A DNA stretch of 47,551 nucleotides from Pseudobacillus lumedeiriae (GCF_044891285.1 NZ_JAUIYO010000019.1:1-47551), one strand, 5' to 3'; positions 24,733 through 33,283 are shown, counted from the first letter of the stretch. The notes: generated by a model not told the origin, from the sequence alone. Numbers and translations: made by a program.

Positions 24733-25554
24733 ATGAAGCTGTTGTTCAAGTATCTTATGTCTATTCTCATTGTAGCTGCGATTGCTGTGTCTCTTTGGCT
24801 TTATTATCCTACTTATCAAATTCAGCAAATGAAAGAAGAAGCCGCCCCAGCGTCTGCTCAGGCAGCGCTGTCTTATGTTGATTATTTCGGCAAACTTGAT
24901 AAAGATACATTGACTCATCTAGCAATTGGTGATTCGATCATCGCTGGTTTTGGTTCAGAAAATAATGTAAGCTTCGTTAGTTATTTTTCCTATCTGTTAG
25001 GGGAACAAACAGATAAAACGGTCATTTTAGAAAACAAAGGGATACTAGGGATTAATAGCTCTGACTTAAATGCGCGTGTACAAACAGGAGAATTTGATGA
25101 ACAAATAAAAAACGCGGATTTAATTACAATTAATGTCGGCGGCAATGATATTTTGCAAACTCTGGATGACGGAGACTATCAAAATGTAGTCCGCAACTTT
25201 CAGTCGATGCAAGCAACATTTACAAAGAATTTAACAGACATATCCAATAAAATAAACACAATGAATCCAGATGCGACTATCGTATTTTTAGAAATGTATA
25301 ATCCGTTAAAGCAAGATCATGAATTATATTCTGTAGCTGATCAATTGCTTCCGAAATGGAACGTAAAGATATATGAAATTGCGCATCAATTCAACCATGC
25401 GATCGTACTCGAAACGACAAAAGTCATCAATGCCCATCATTTGCAATACCTTTCCGATGATGGAGTGCATCCAAACGCCCTCGGTTATGAAGCGCTCTCC
25501 GATCAAATGATGGAACAATTACAAAAGAAACCCTTTGCCAAATCAACAATCTAA
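24733..25554 (+). CDS. Membrane-anchored SGNH/GDSL hydrolase
   Basis: This 273-residue protein has an N-terminal membrane anchor (about 5-25, LMSILIVAAIAVSLWLYY) and an extracellular SGNH domain. The nucleophile Ser68 lies in AIGDSIIAGFG (block I), the oxyanion-hole Asn in VGGNDIL (about 139-145, block III), and the Asp/His pair in DDGVHPN (Asp243, His246, block V). The expected activity is an esterase or lipase on lipids or acylated wall polymers. AAGGAGCG precedes ATG 24733. It is followed directly by its terminator, so it is a single-gene unit. Confidence 0.9.
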   Translation: MKLLFKYLMSILIVAAIAVSLWLYYPTYQIQQMKEEAAPASAQAALSYVDYFGKLDKDTLTHLAIGDSIIAGFGSENNVSFVSYFSYLLGEQTDKTVILENKGILGINSSDLNARVQTGEFDEQIKNADLITINVGGNDILQTLDDGDYQNVVRNFQSMQATFTKNLTDISNKINTMNPDATIVFLEMYNPLKQDHELYSVADQLLPKWNVKIYEIAHQFNHAIVLETTKVINAHHLQYLSDDGVHPNALGYEALSDQMMEQLQKKPFAKSTI

Positions 25555-25581
25555 AAGCAGATCGGGGCATCTGCTTTTTTT
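25553..25581 (+). terminator. Terminator of the SGNH hydrolase gene
   Basis: AAAAGCAGAT (25553-25562) and ATCTGCTTTT (25569-25578) with a 6-base loop, then more Ts; it overlaps the stop codon by two bases. Confidence 0.85.
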
Positions 25582-25669
25582 CTGCTGTTAGACATATTAA
25601 CTATAAAGGAAGCGTATAGTTCATTGTATCAGGCGACAGATAGATTTTTTCATTTCGGGAGGGGACAAG

Positions 25670-26152
25670 TTGAAAAGGGGCTTATCTATTTGGAAACGGG
25701 CGGTAACTGTATTCACTCTCTTATCTTTTCCTTTCTTTCTGACACTTTGGCCGGTTTCACAAGCATCAGCTACTATTAATTACGGGGAAGAAGCTGCTGC
25801 AATGGCAGAAATTCTCATTGGGAGCCCGTACAAGTACGGAGGGATATCACCTGAAGGGTTTGATGCGAGTGGTTTCACTCAGTATGTCTACAAAGAAGCG
25901 GCCACAAATATGAACATCCCGAGAACAAGCGTTGCCCAATATAAAATAGGAAAGGCAGTAAAACAAACAGATCTGCAATTTGGAGATCTTGTATTTTATG
26001 CCACAGGTGCAAAGGGAAAAGTTTCTTTTGTTGCTGTTTATAATGGCAATGGTACATTGATCGGAGCAACATCCAAAGGGGTCAAAAAGATAAAAATGAG
26101 CGATAAATATTGGAAAGACCGCTACATTGGAGCGAAGCGCATAATCAAGTAA
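25670..26152 (+). CDS. Secreted NlpC/P60-like protein lacking catalytic residues
   Basis: This 160-residue protein has a signal peptide (about 1-34, ending VSQASA) and one complete NlpC/P60 fold: GSPYKYGGISPEGFDASGFT, then IPRTSVAQY, GDLVFYATG, AVYNGNGTLIGATS and RYIGAKRII. In active peptidases these segments read FDCSGF, SHVGIY and FIHAS. Here the catalytic Cys is Ala66, the catalytic His is Phe120 and the third polar residue is Gly132, so all three are lost while the rest is well kept. It should bind wall peptides but not cut them. Start is TTG 25670 behind GGGAGGGG. It is probably exported to the wall. Confidence 0.88.
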   Translation: MKRGLSIWKRAVTVFTLLSFPFFLTLWPVSQASATINYGEEAAAMAEILIGSPYKYGGISPEGFDASGFTQYVYKEAATNMNIPRTSVAQYKIGKAVKQTDLQFGDLVFYATGAKGKVSFVAVYNGNGTLIGATSKGVKKIKMSDKYWKDRYIGAKRIIK

Positions 26153-26153
26153 G

Positions 26154-26198
26154 AAAAAGCAAGATGAGGGCCTGTCACCTGCCCTCATCTTGCTTTTT
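26154..26198 (+). terminator. Terminator of the NlpC/P60-like gene
   Basis: Arms at 26154-26171 and 26181-26198 pair over about 18 bases with a 9-base loop and end in TTTTTT. Confidence 0.9.
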
Positions 26199-26220
26199 TG
26201 TATTATCAATAAGTCAGTTA

Positions 26221-26574
26221 CTAAAAGCCATCTTCTAATGGTGAAAACGGGATATGCAGTTGATTCTCTATGTTACGCAGCCTCTGATTTAATCTGTTCA
26301 AGCGTCGAGTATGGCGTTCGTCATTTTGATTGAGTCGATTAATCTCTCTATTCATTCGGTTGATTTCATTGTTGATCCGCTGAATTTCCTGATTAAGCCG
26401 GTTTAATTCTCTCATTTGCTGTCTATTTTCTTGTTCAAGTGCAGTGACCCTTCTTTCTAGTGCAGGGGGCTGTCTGTCAGCATCAAGTTCATCTTGCGGC
26501 TGGATATAAGAGTAGCCTGTATACTGACTAGTTGGCTGCGGAACAAAATTAGGATAAAAATAATATGGATTCAT
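26221..26574 (-). CDS. Coiled-coil protein, probably spore- or sporulation-associated
   Basis: This 117-residue protein has a Tyr/Pro-rich N-terminus (MNPYYFYPNFVPQPTSQYTG) followed by a heptad-repeat coiled coil from about residue 40 to 108, with many Asn-Arg-Leu-Asn units (NRLNQEIQRINNEINRMNRE and onward). It ends in a short non-coiled tail. Tyr/Pro-rich starts joined to coiled coils are common in Bacillus spore-coat proteins; that role is inference from composition. AAAGGAGATC precedes the ATG at 26574. It has no signal peptide. Confidence 0.75.
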   Translation of the reverse strand: MNPYYFYPNFVPQPTSQYTGYSYIQPQDELDADRQPPALERRVTALEQENRQQMRELNRLNQEIQRINNEINRMNREINRLNQNDERHTRRLNRLNQRLRNIENQLHIPFSPLEDGF

Positions 26575-26759
26575 CTCGTTCGATCTCCTTTATTTTCATT
26601 AACAAGGTCCATCTTCCTTATACCATACGCGAAAAGCCGCAATATGGCAGGGCTAAAGCCTAATAGAGTTCCTTTATACGAAGCTGGAAAAATACGGGTG
26701 AAAAGCACATTTACAGGAGGGAAGCGTAAGATGAAATAAAAAAGAAGTGAGGGACTTTC

Positions 26760-27182
26760 ATGAAAAACAAAATAACTATTATACAAGCTGTTTTTATGAT
26801 TATGAGGGGATTGGAACTCCCTGATTCTGGAAATCATTATCATAAGTATTATCAAGCTTTGTTAGAGGAAATCAAGCGAGGAAGAATATCTGTTATGAAA
26901 AACGAGGGAAGAGACTGGGTAGATGAACAGGCAATTAATGTTTTTATACAGGAATTAATCATAAAGAGAAAACAGAAAAAAGCAGAAGAAAACCGAGCTT
27001 TTTATATTGATGAAGATGGTCAATTTCAAATAAATGATACATTCTTTTCCACAGAAATCTTTTCAACCGAAGCTGAAAAAGCGATTGTCACCATCCAATC
27101 ACTTATCGCCTTTTATAAAAATAAGGAGTGCACGAGTGAACAAGCGATTCATGAGATTGCAAAGATTGTCGGTTATCAATAA
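26760..27182 (+). CDS. Hypothetical protein, 140 residues
   Basis: The product begins MKNKITIIQAVFMIMRGLEL and is mostly charged and helical, with a Lys/Glu-rich middle (KRKQKKAEENRAF) and an acidic DEDGQFQIND stretch. No signal peptide, membrane segment or catalytic motif is seen. AGTGAGGG lies upstream of the ATG. The first 40 residues resemble a small helical DNA-binding module only loosely, so I propose no function. It is followed by a hairpin terminator and is divergent from the coiled-coil gene. Confidence 0.65.
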   Translation: MKNKITIIQAVFMIMRGLELPDSGNHYHKYYQALLEEIKRGRISVMKNEGRDWVDEQAINVFIQELIIKRKQKKAEENRAFYIDEDGQFQINDTFFSTEIFSTEAEKAIVTIQSLIAFYKNKECTSEQAIHEIAKIVGYQ

Positions 27183-27228
27183 TGTATTTTAGTTAAATTT
27201 TAATGGTAAGAACAAACCAAGCGGAATG

Positions 27229-27264
27229 AAAAAGGGGGATTTCCGAATGAGGAGTCTCCTTTTT
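27229..27264 (+). terminator. Terminator of the 140-residue protein gene
   Basis: AAAAAGG (27229-27235) and CCTTTTT (27258-27264) pair, with extra partial pairing inside. A further hairpin of the same type (AAAGAGAGG/CCCCTCTTT) lies at about 27305-27342. Confidence 0.6.
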
Positions 27265-27428
27265 GTTCACTTTTTTATAAACTTGTATAAAATATGAAAA
27301 GAAAAAGAGAGGATAAGTGAAATGTTAATAAAATCCCCTCTTTATTTATCTGAAAATTTAGTGTATTCTTGATGTTAGATATTTATCAAATTTTGGATCT
27401 CAATATATGAGAAATTGGGGGAAAAAGA

Positions 27429-28418
27429 GTGAAAGAGGGAAGACATTTCGTTTGGATTTTGGATGATGAATGGAATAACCATGAATTAGAAAAAAATATT
27501 TATAAGCAGCATGGATTTGATGTCCAAATTACGCGATCAGAGAATTTAGAACGGGATCTTCCGCTCTATGCTCCATATGCGGATGGAGTAGTGGCGCAAG
27601 TTGGGTTTTCATGTGGAGCTGAGATCATCAATCAGCTGCAATCATGCAAAGTGATCTCTGTGACAGGGATTGGATACAATCACGTTGATCTAGAGGCCGC
27701 TGCCCAAAGAGGGATTGTCGTTTCTAATGTCCCAGATTATTGCTTAGAGGAAGTGTCTAATCATACAATTGCCCTTATATTAGGAGTCACACGCCGATTA
27801 TCCTCGTATAATCAAAAAGTAAGAGCTGGAAAATGGGATCCAATGGATACATTGCCGATTCGTCGTTTGAGTGAAAACACGATAGGCTTGCTTGGCTTCG
27901 GGCGCATTGCTCGAATGGTTACTGAAAAGCTAAAGCCTTTCGGTGTTCGGGTCGTAGCCCACGATCAATACGTTCCGGCGGAAGTTTTTGATACATATGG
28001 AGTTATTCCTGTATCGTTGGACGAATTGCTGCAGCAATCTGATATTTTAAGTCTGCACGTGCCGCTCACACCAGAAACGAAACATTTGCTTCATTATGAG
28101 CGTCTTAAAATGCTGCCTAAAGGGGCATTTGTCATTAACACGTGCCGTGGCGGTGTGATCAATGAGAATGACTTAAAAACATTAATTGAAGAAGGGCATA
28201 TAGCGGGAGCGGGACTGGATGTGCTGGAAGAAGAACCACCGTCACCAGATTATCCGCTGCTAATGATGGAGGAAGTATTTATTACTCCACACGCTTCTTA
28301 TATGTCAGAAGAATCCCTCACTCAGCTAAGAGAAAGAGCATGCCAGGCTATTATAGATGGGGTCCAAGGAAATCCTCTTCCTTATGCAGTGAATCAGCCG
28401 AAAGTAAAAGTAGAATAA
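27429..28418 (+). CDS. C-terminal-binding-protein-type D-2-hydroxyacid dehydrogenase
   Basis: This 329-residue NAD-dependent dehydrogenase has the Rossmann motif GLLGFGRIARM (about 155), catalytic arginine in INTCRGGVIN, glutamate in DVLEEEPPSP and histidine in TPHASYMSE. The spacing and the CtBP-like C-terminus place it in the CtBP/phosphoglycerate-dehydrogenase branch, only distantly related to the enzyme at 11664. Substrate unknown. Start is GTG 27429 behind GGGGG. It is a single-gene unit with its own terminator, so there is no pathway context. Confidence 0.9.
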   Translation: MKEGRHFVWILDDEWNNHELEKNIYKQHGFDVQITRSENLERDLPLYAPYADGVVAQVGFSCGAEIINQLQSCKVISVTGIGYNHVDLEAAAQRGIVVSNVPDYCLEEVSNHTIALILGVTRRLSSYNQKVRAGKWDPMDTLPIRRLSENTIGLLGFGRIARMVTEKLKPFGVRVVAHDQYVPAEVFDTYGVIPVSLDELLQQSDILSLHVPLTPETKHLLHYERLKMLPKGAFVINTCRGGVINENDLKTLIEEGHIAGAGLDVLEEEPPSPDYPLLMMEEVFITPHASYMSEESLTQLRERACQAIIDGVQGNPLPYAVNQPKVKVE

Positions 28419-28444
28419 ATATGGACTAGAGTATTTTAATAGAT

Positions 28445-28483
28445 AGAGGTCACAGCTATTTGTAGTGGTGTGACCTCTTTTTG
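28445..28483 (+). terminator. Terminator of the second 2-hydroxyacid dehydrogenase gene
   Basis: AGAGGTCACA (28445-28454) and TGTGACCTCT (28469-28478) form a perfect 10-bp stem followed by TTTTTG. The rest of the gap to 28701 holds two short dyads but no gene. Confidence 0.85.
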
Positions 28484-28701
28484 TTGTGTTTGGAAATCCC
28501 GGCATATGTCCATCAAATTAAAGGAGACAAAGAACGAAGAATTAATAAATTCTCCCTCTTAACTCTGATCGATTTCTTGAGTTTCTCCATTTGTTAGCTG
28601 CCGTCTAACATGTTTAAAGTAGTTAACCCTTGTTTTTTAAACACATGAATTGTTAGTATCAATAGGAAAAGTTTGAGTAAAAAAGGGGGACAAAAAGAAA
28701 G

Positions 28702-29112
28702 ATGAATAAACCGATGGTTGCATTAGCTGCAGCGGCGATCATGCTGACAGCTTGTAATAGTAATGGAGCAGATGAAAAAAGTAACGAGGTGATAGGAAAA
28801 AGCGGACAGTCTATGTTAACAACGGATAAAGAAAAAGAAAATGAACCGCAAGAAGAGGGACAAAATCAACCTAAAGAAAGCGAACGTCAAGGAGAGTGGG
28901 CGTCATTGCCTGAATATGATGAGATTATGGGGCATGTCGATCACCAAAATTATACTTTTCAAACGGTGACAGATGACGAAGGGAAACGCATTCTGCTTCT
29001 GATTGATGAGAACAATGAAATACAATATAAAACCATATTTATTAAAAATGACAGCCGCCTTAAAATTGTTAAAATGAACGGAGGCGGGCAAATTTTTAAT
29101 GGAGTTATTTAA
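28702..29112 (+). CDS. Small lipoprotein of unknown function
   Basis: This 136-residue protein starts with a lipoprotein signal peptide: MNKPMVALAAAAIMLTACNS, with lipobox LTAC and modified Cys18. A long hydrophilic Glu/Lys/Gln-rich linker (about 25-65) follows, then a compact domain (about 66-136) with alternating strands (YTFQTVTDDEGKRILLLIDE). It should be anchored on the outer face of the membrane. I do not recognise the domain. GGGGGACAAAAAG precedes the ATG, and a perfect terminator follows the stop. Confidence 0.85.
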   Translation: MNKPMVALAAAAIMLTACNSNGADEKSNEVIGKSGQSMLTTDKEKENEPQEEGQNQPKESERQGEWASLPEYDEIMGHVDHQNYTFQTVTDDEGKRILLLIDENNEIQYKTIFIKNDSRLKIVKMNGGGQIFNGVI

Positions 29113-29143
29113 AAAGCGAGCTTATTTTGCAAGCTCGCTTTTT
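29111..29143. terminator. Bidirectional terminator between lipoprotein and LysR genes
   Basis: AAAAAGCGAGCTT (29111-29123) and AAGCTCGCTTTTT (29131-29143) are perfect arms with A/T runs on both sides, so it works for both convergent genes. Confidence 0.9.
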
Positions 29144-29151
29144 GTATGTAT

Positions 29152-30039
29152 TTATGATGAAGTTTTTAGATTTTCTTCGATGGCCTCGATAAATTTCTGT
29201 ACGGCAAACCCGAGATACTTATCAGCTCTGTAAATAATGCCGATTTCCCGGGAAGGCGGGTCATCCGTGATTTTAATTAAACGTAAAGCGGGATCATTGA
29301 GCGACTTTGATAAGGGAAGCGGCTGGAGAGTGGCCCCGATATTTTCTTTCACGAAGCGGAATAGGGAAGGACCCGTTGTTGTTTCGACGACGACATTTAA
29401 GTGAAAGTCGTATTTCTGGCAGTGATCCTCTAACAGCCGCCTCCCTAAAAATTGTTTTGGATACATCACCATGGGTATGTTTTTTAATTGTGTCACGCTG
29501 ATGGAATCATAATGAGCGAATTCATGATTTTCTGAAACAACTAATACATATTCTTCACGATAAAGAGGGAGCGTGACTAATCGGCTGTCCGGCATAAAGA
29601 GAAGAGTAATGCCGAGATCTACTTCATTATCAAGGACTTGTTTCGTAATTTCTACAGTAGAAGCGAAGATGTTCAATCGGATTTTTGGAAACTTTTTATA
29701 AAAATCAATCAACAATGGGGTTAAGCGGTAATCCAACTCTGCCGGCAGTACACCGACTGATACATTTCCTCCTTGATACTGACGAAGCTCCTCAATTTCC
29801 TGAAAGGCATTGTCGAGATTTTGAAACATTCCTCTGCAGTGCTTGAGAAGAACCGCACCCGCCTCTGTTAATGCAATTCGTTTTCCGATCCGGTCAAACA
29901 AAGGAGTTCCTATTTCTTGTTCGACGGCTTTAATCTGTAAACTAAGCGTAGGCTGGGAAATCCCTAGCTTTTCTGCTGCTTTTGTAAAATGCAGTTCTTC
30001 ACAAAGAGTCATGAAATATTCTAATTGTCTCAGTTCCAT
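29152..30039 (-). CDS. LysR-type transcriptional regulator
   Basis: This 295-residue regulator begins MELRQLEYFMTLCEELHFTK with the standard LysR winged helix-turn-helix (AAEKLGISQPTLSLQIKAVE, about 18-37), followed by a periplasmic-binding-like effector domain. It is divergent from the MFS transporter at 30165 with 125 bases between, the usual layout for a regulator of its neighbour. A dyad at 30094-30108 in the shared region is a possible binding site. AGGAG lies before the ATG. The effector is unknown. Confidence 0.93.
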   Translation of the reverse strand: MELRQLEYFMTLCEELHFTKAAEKLGISQPTLSLQIKAVEQEIGTPLFDRIGKRIALTEAGAVLLKHCRGMFQNLDNAFQEIEELRQYQGGNVSVGVLPAELDYRLTPLLIDFYKKFPKIRLNIFASTVEITKQVLDNEVDLGITLLFMPDSRLVTLPLYREEYVLVVSENHEFAHYDSISVTQLKNIPMVMYPKQFLGRRLLEDHCQKYDFHLNVVVETTTGPSLFRFVKENIGATLQPLPLSKSLNDPALRLIKITDDPPSREIGIIYRADKYLGFAVQKFIEAIEENLKTSS

Positions 30040-30093
30040 ATGAATGTTTTTCTCCTGTAATCATTTGATTTACCAATGATTATAATTGTTTTT

Positions 30094-30140
30094 ATTGAAT
30101 TGTTCAATCAAACATCTTCATGTAAGATTTCATGTATAAT
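30094..30140. promoter_or_regulatory. Shared LysR/MFS control region
   Basis: ATTGAATTGTTCAAT (30094-30108) is a perfect dyad of the T-N11-A type typical of LysR sites. TATAAT at 30135-30140 is the likely -10 of the transporter gene, 25 bases before its start codon. Confidence 0.5.
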
Positions 30141-30164
30141 CCGTCAGAAAAAGGTGTGAAGAAG

Positions 30165-31367
30165 ATGAAAAAAACTGGGACAGGCCTGATCGTGATCGCT
30201 CTATTTATGATGTCTTTAAACATTCGTCCGGCAATTAATTCGATTTCTCCCTTACTAGAAACATTACGAAGCCAGTTAGGGATCAGTGCATCAGCAGTCA
30301 GTCTGCTTACTGTTATTCCTGTACTATGTATGGGGATTTTTTCTCCAGTGGCCGCCAAATTAGGCGGGCGTTTCGGTATTGAACGGACGTTATTTGGAGC
30401 CTTGATTCTCATTGGATTAGGGACATTTTTACGTTTTTTTACAAATTCTGCTTTCTTTTTGCTTAGTACTGCCTTTGTAGCAGGGGTTGGTATTGCTGTG
30501 ATGGGACCGTTAATTTCTGGTTTCATTAAACAGCACTTTTCTAGCCAAGTGCCAAAGATGATTAGTGTGTATTCAACTGCGATGACACTCGGTGCAGCGC
30601 TTGCATCTGGTTTAGCTGCGCCGATTCAAGGCAGTACGCACTCTTGGCGGGCAGCGCTTGCTATTTGGGGGGTGTTAGCTTTAGCGGCGATACCACTCTG
30701 GTGGCTTTTCGTGCTGCGGCGTGTGGAGCGAACAAAGAACGAATCTGCTTCACAGCTATCATCGACCCTGCCGTGGAACCACCCAAAAGCTTGGCTATTA
30801 ACGTTCTCGTTCGGATTTTCAGGAATGATCTTTTTTTCGATCACCGCGTGGCTTCCACCAATTATACAAGACATGGGATATAATAAAGCCTACGCCGGCA
30901 GCATACTGACCATCTTTGCTGCCGTGCAAATTCCAGCCAATCTATTGCTGCCTATGCTCATTAAAAAGTACCCATCACGTCTATTGATGCTGCTGTTTTT
31001 TTCTTGCTTAGAATTAGTAGGCTTCTTAATGATTTACTTTTCCGCACAGCCTGAAGCAGCAGCTATTTTCCTTGGAGTCGGTGCCGCTGCTTTATTTTCA
31101 CTTAACTTGATGCTTCCTATTGATGCAACAGCGAACGCACAAGAAGCCGCTTCCTGGTCAGCAATGATTCAAGCAGTTGGTTACATCATCAGCGCAGCAG
31201 GACCGCTCATCCTTGGCTGGCTTTATGATGTAACAGGCAGCTTTTCATTTGCTGTTATCGGTCTCATCATTATTACATTAGCATGTATGATCGTTCAATT
31301 TTTCGCTGCATCTGGAAATACGCAGGAGAAAATACAGATCGACCTGCAATCAAGAGATGCCTTATAA
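30165..31367 (+). CDS. MFS transporter, CynX/NimT family (YycB-like)
   Basis: This 400-residue, 12-helix transporter has the CynX-type opening (FMMSLNIRPAINSISPLLET) and the motif GRFGIERTLFGALILIGLG in loop 2-3. Members move small anions such as cyanate, nitroimidazoles or other compounds; the substrate cannot be told here. I start at ATG 30165 behind AAAAGGTG, because an in-frame ATG at 30132 overlaps the TATAAT. The divergent LysR gene is its likely regulator. Confidence 0.9.
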   Translation: MKKTGTGLIVIALFMMSLNIRPAINSISPLLETLRSQLGISASAVSLLTVIPVLCMGIFSPVAAKLGGRFGIERTLFGALILIGLGTFLRFFTNSAFFLLSTAFVAGVGIAVMGPLISGFIKQHFSSQVPKMISVYSTAMTLGAALASGLAAPIQGSTHSWRAALAIWGVLALAAIPLWWLFVLRRVERTKNESASQLSSTLPWNHPKAWLLTFSFGFSGMIFFSITAWLPPIIQDMGYNKAYAGSILTIFAAVQIPANLLLPMLIKKYPSRLLMLLFFSCLELVGFLMIYFSAQPEAAAIFLGVGAAALFSLNLMLPIDATANAQEAASWSAMIQAVGYIISAAGPLILGWLYDVTGSFSFAVIGLIIITLACMIVQFFAASGNTQEKIQIDLQSRDAL

Positions 31368-31371
31368 TACT

Positions 31372-31427
31372 CAGGCCTCGCCTTGTATATTCAAAGGAAG
31401 AATATACAAGGCGAGGCCTGATATTTT
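31372..31427 (+). terminator. Terminator of the MFS gene (21-bp arms)
   Basis: Arms at 31372-31392 and 31400-31420 are perfectly complementary with a 7-base loop, followed by ATATTTTTG. No further gene is seen in the gap up to 31626. Confidence 0.9.
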
Positions 31428-31626
31428 TGTTTTGCTATTGAGTATCTATTTACAAACATGGCCATGTTTATCACTATAGTTGATGTTGCCGCCTTGTTGA
31501 CTAGAGGGGAAATCAACAGGTGAGTTTACAAAGCCGAAAAATTAGAAATTTTGCTTCTTTAGTTTTCTGCATGAACTTGTTAAGATAGAAGGGAATTGTC
31601 ATATAAATAATAGGAGTGAAAAAATC

Positions 31627-31884
31627 ATGAGTGTACATAAAGCCATCTCGCGTCATGCGGAAAAACAGAACGAACTTTATAATAAATTTGCCGTTTTGGA
31701 TCAACGCCGGGAAGAGTATATTCAACAGGCGATCGAGCTATGTAAGGCAGGAAAAGAGTTTACGACAGACCAAATTAACGAAGTTACTGAACGAATCAAC
31801 ATTCTTGCTAATCAAAGACTGATTCCTACTCGTAAACGTGTTACACCAGAAATGGTTCGTTCTTATGTGGATTCATCGAAATAA
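31627..31884 (+). CDS. DUF2533 family protein (YpbS-like)
   Basis: This 85-residue protein is charged and mostly helical (MSVHKAISRHAEKQNELYNK, then CKAGKEFTTDQINEVTERIN) and ends in TPEMVRSYVDSSK. Length and pattern match the B. subtilis YpbS/DUF2533 family of unknown function, as far as memory allows. ATAGGAGTG lies before the ATG. It stands alone with a terminator after it. No motif indicates a function. Confidence 0.75.
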   Translation: MSVHKAISRHAEKQNELYNKFAVLDQRREEYIQQAIELCKAGKEFTTDQINEVTERINILANQRLIPTRKRVTPEMVRSYVDSSK

Positions 31885-31905
31885 TATAGGATGATTCAAT
31901 TTATG

Positions 31906-31940
31906 CCCCCTATGGTGAATGTAGACAGGGGGTGTTTTTA
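31906..31940 (+). terminator. Terminator of the YpbS-like gene
   Basis: CCCCCT (31906-31911) and AGGGGG (31927-31932), with TGTTTTTA after. Confidence 0.7.
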
Positions 31941-32021
31941 ATCTTAGGAAGTGTTTTCCGGCGCAGTAGAAATAAATCTTGCTGCACGGAAAAGAGCGGC
32001 ATCTATTACCTAGAATTTTAA

Positions 32022-32050
32022 TTAATAATGGTTAAACATTGTGATATAGT
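32022..32050 (+). promoter_or_regulatory. Promoter of the leader peptide/RsgA-like gene
   Basis: TTAATA (32022-32027), 17 bases, TATAGT (32045-32050) with an extended -10 TGA just before it. Transcription would start near 32057, just before the leader ribosome-binding site. Confidence 0.55.
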
Positions 32051-32086
32051 GAGACTTATAAGCAGTGTAAAGGAGATGTTAGTTTT

Positions 32087-32143
32087 ATGTATATCAATCA
32101 AAACGTCGAGATTGTAACAAACGGGGAGGTATGTGCAAAATAA
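32087..32143 (+). CDS. Candidate 18-residue leader peptide
   Basis: ATG 32087 encodes MYINQNVEIVTNGEVCAK and stops at 32141-32143. AAAGGAG (32069-32075) lies 11 bases upstream. The reading frame ends inside the hairpin at 32124-32163, so translation would disrupt the left arm. That is the layout of translational attenuators in front of ribosome-targeted genes. No direct proof of translation. Confidence 0.4.
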   Translation: MYINQNVEIVTNGEVCAK

Positions 32144-32163
32144 ATTTATGCATAAAACCTCCC
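32124..32163 (+). promoter_or_regulatory. Hairpin able to mask the RsgA-like ribosome-binding site
   Basis: GGGAGGT (32124-32130) and ACCTCCC (32157-32163) are perfect arms with TGCA/TGCA inside. The right arm also contains CCTCC, complementary to the GGAGG (32185-32189) of the next gene, so two exclusive pairings are possible. Confidence 0.45.
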
Positions 32164-32197
32164 AAAGGTTACTATCTAACTTTAGGAGGAAATGAAG

Positions 32198-33283
32198 TTG
32201 AATAATATTCATATGAAAAATCTAGGACTTACTGAAAAATTTATACAGGAGTCTAAAATATATAAAGATCTTTTTATTGGTCGAGTTTCATCGCAATATA
32301 AAAATTTATATAAGGTGATTACGGAAAAAGGTGAGATTACAGCTGAGATATCAGGGAAATTTCGCCATAGTGTAATAGAAATGTCTGAATATCCTGCTGT
32401 TGGAGATTTTGTTATGGTCGATAGAACAGATAATTCACAGGGAAACGGAATTATTCACCATATCCTTACACGGAAAAGTGTTTTTGCGCGTAAAGCGGCA
32501 GGTTCTAAGGAGGATATTCAGATTGTCGCTACAAATATTGATACGGTTTTTGTTTGTATGTCACTGAATAATGATTTTAATCTTCGTCGACTAGAGCGTT
32601 ACATTTCTATCGCTTGGGACAGTGGTGCAATACCGGTTATTGTACTTACAAAATCAGATTTGTGTAAGGAAATAGGGGTAAGGCTTAATGAAATATCTTC
32701 TATTGCAATAGGTGTAGAGGTGCTTGTTACAACAAGTACTTCTGATGAAGGGTATCAATCATTAAAAAGATATCTTTCTAGTGGGAATACAATAGCGTTT
32801 ATAGGATCATCTGGAGTTGGAAAATCTACTTTAATAAATTGTCTTCTTGGTCAAAATAGATTAGATACAAATGGGATAAGAAGTGATGATAAGGGCAGGC
32901 ATACTACTACAACGCGTGAGTTGATTATGTTGCCGAATGCAGGTGTTGTTATAGACACTCCGGGTATGAGGGAGCTTGGGATTATTAGTGCGGATTTAAC
33001 GAAATCCTTCACTGACATTGATGAACTTGCTTCTAATTGTAGATTTAACGACTGTACTCATAAAAATGAGCCAAACTGCGCAGTACAAAAAGCAATTAAA
33101 GATGGAAGTTTATTAGTTGAAAGGCTAGAAAGCTATTGGAAACTTAAAAGAGAAGCTAAGTATGATAGCTTGAATTCCAAAATGATTGAAAAAGAAAAGA
33201 TAACTGAAATGTTTAGCGGTATGGGTGGAATAAAAAACGCTAGGAAGTTCATTAGAGAACAAAACAACAAAAAAAGAAGATGA
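32198..33283 (+). CDS. RsgA/YloQ-like circularly permuted GTPase (paralogue)
   Basis: This protein of about 361 residues has an N-terminal OB-fold (about 28-105), then permuted GTPase motifs: G4 VLTKSDL, G1 IGSSGVGKST (about 205), switch GRHTTTTRE, G3 IDTPGMRELG, and a zinc knuckle (CRFNDCTHKNEPNC). RsgA helps mature the 30S ribosomal subunit. It is longer than typical RsgA (about 295) with extended ends, suggesting a second specialised copy. AGGAGG at 32184-32189 is only two bases from ATG 32192 but eight from TTG 32198, so I prefer TTG. It may be controlled by the leader peptide and hairpin upstream. Confidence 0.88.
   Translation: MNNIHMKNLGLTEKFIQESKIYKDLFIGRVSSQYKNLYKVITEKGEITAEISGKFRHSVIEMSEYPAVGDFVMVDRTDNSQGNGIIHHILTRKSVFARKAAGSKEDIQIVATNIDTVFVCMSLNNDFNLRRLERYISIAWDSGAIPVIVLTKSDLCKEIGVRLNEISSIAIGVEVLVTTSTSDEGYQSLKRYLSSGNTIAFIGSSGVGKSTLINCLLGQNRLDTNGIRSDDKGRHTTTTRELIMLPNAGVVIDTPGMRELGIISADLTKSFTDIDELASNCRFNDCTHKNEPNCAVQKAIKDGSLLVERLESYWKLKREAKYDSLNSKMIEKEKITEMFSGMGGIKNARKFIREQNNKKRR

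Noticed and set aside
26644..26739. 31-residue frame starting MAGLKPNRVPLYEAGKIRV
   Set aside because: The composition looks protein-like, but there is no ribosome-binding site and no recognised family.
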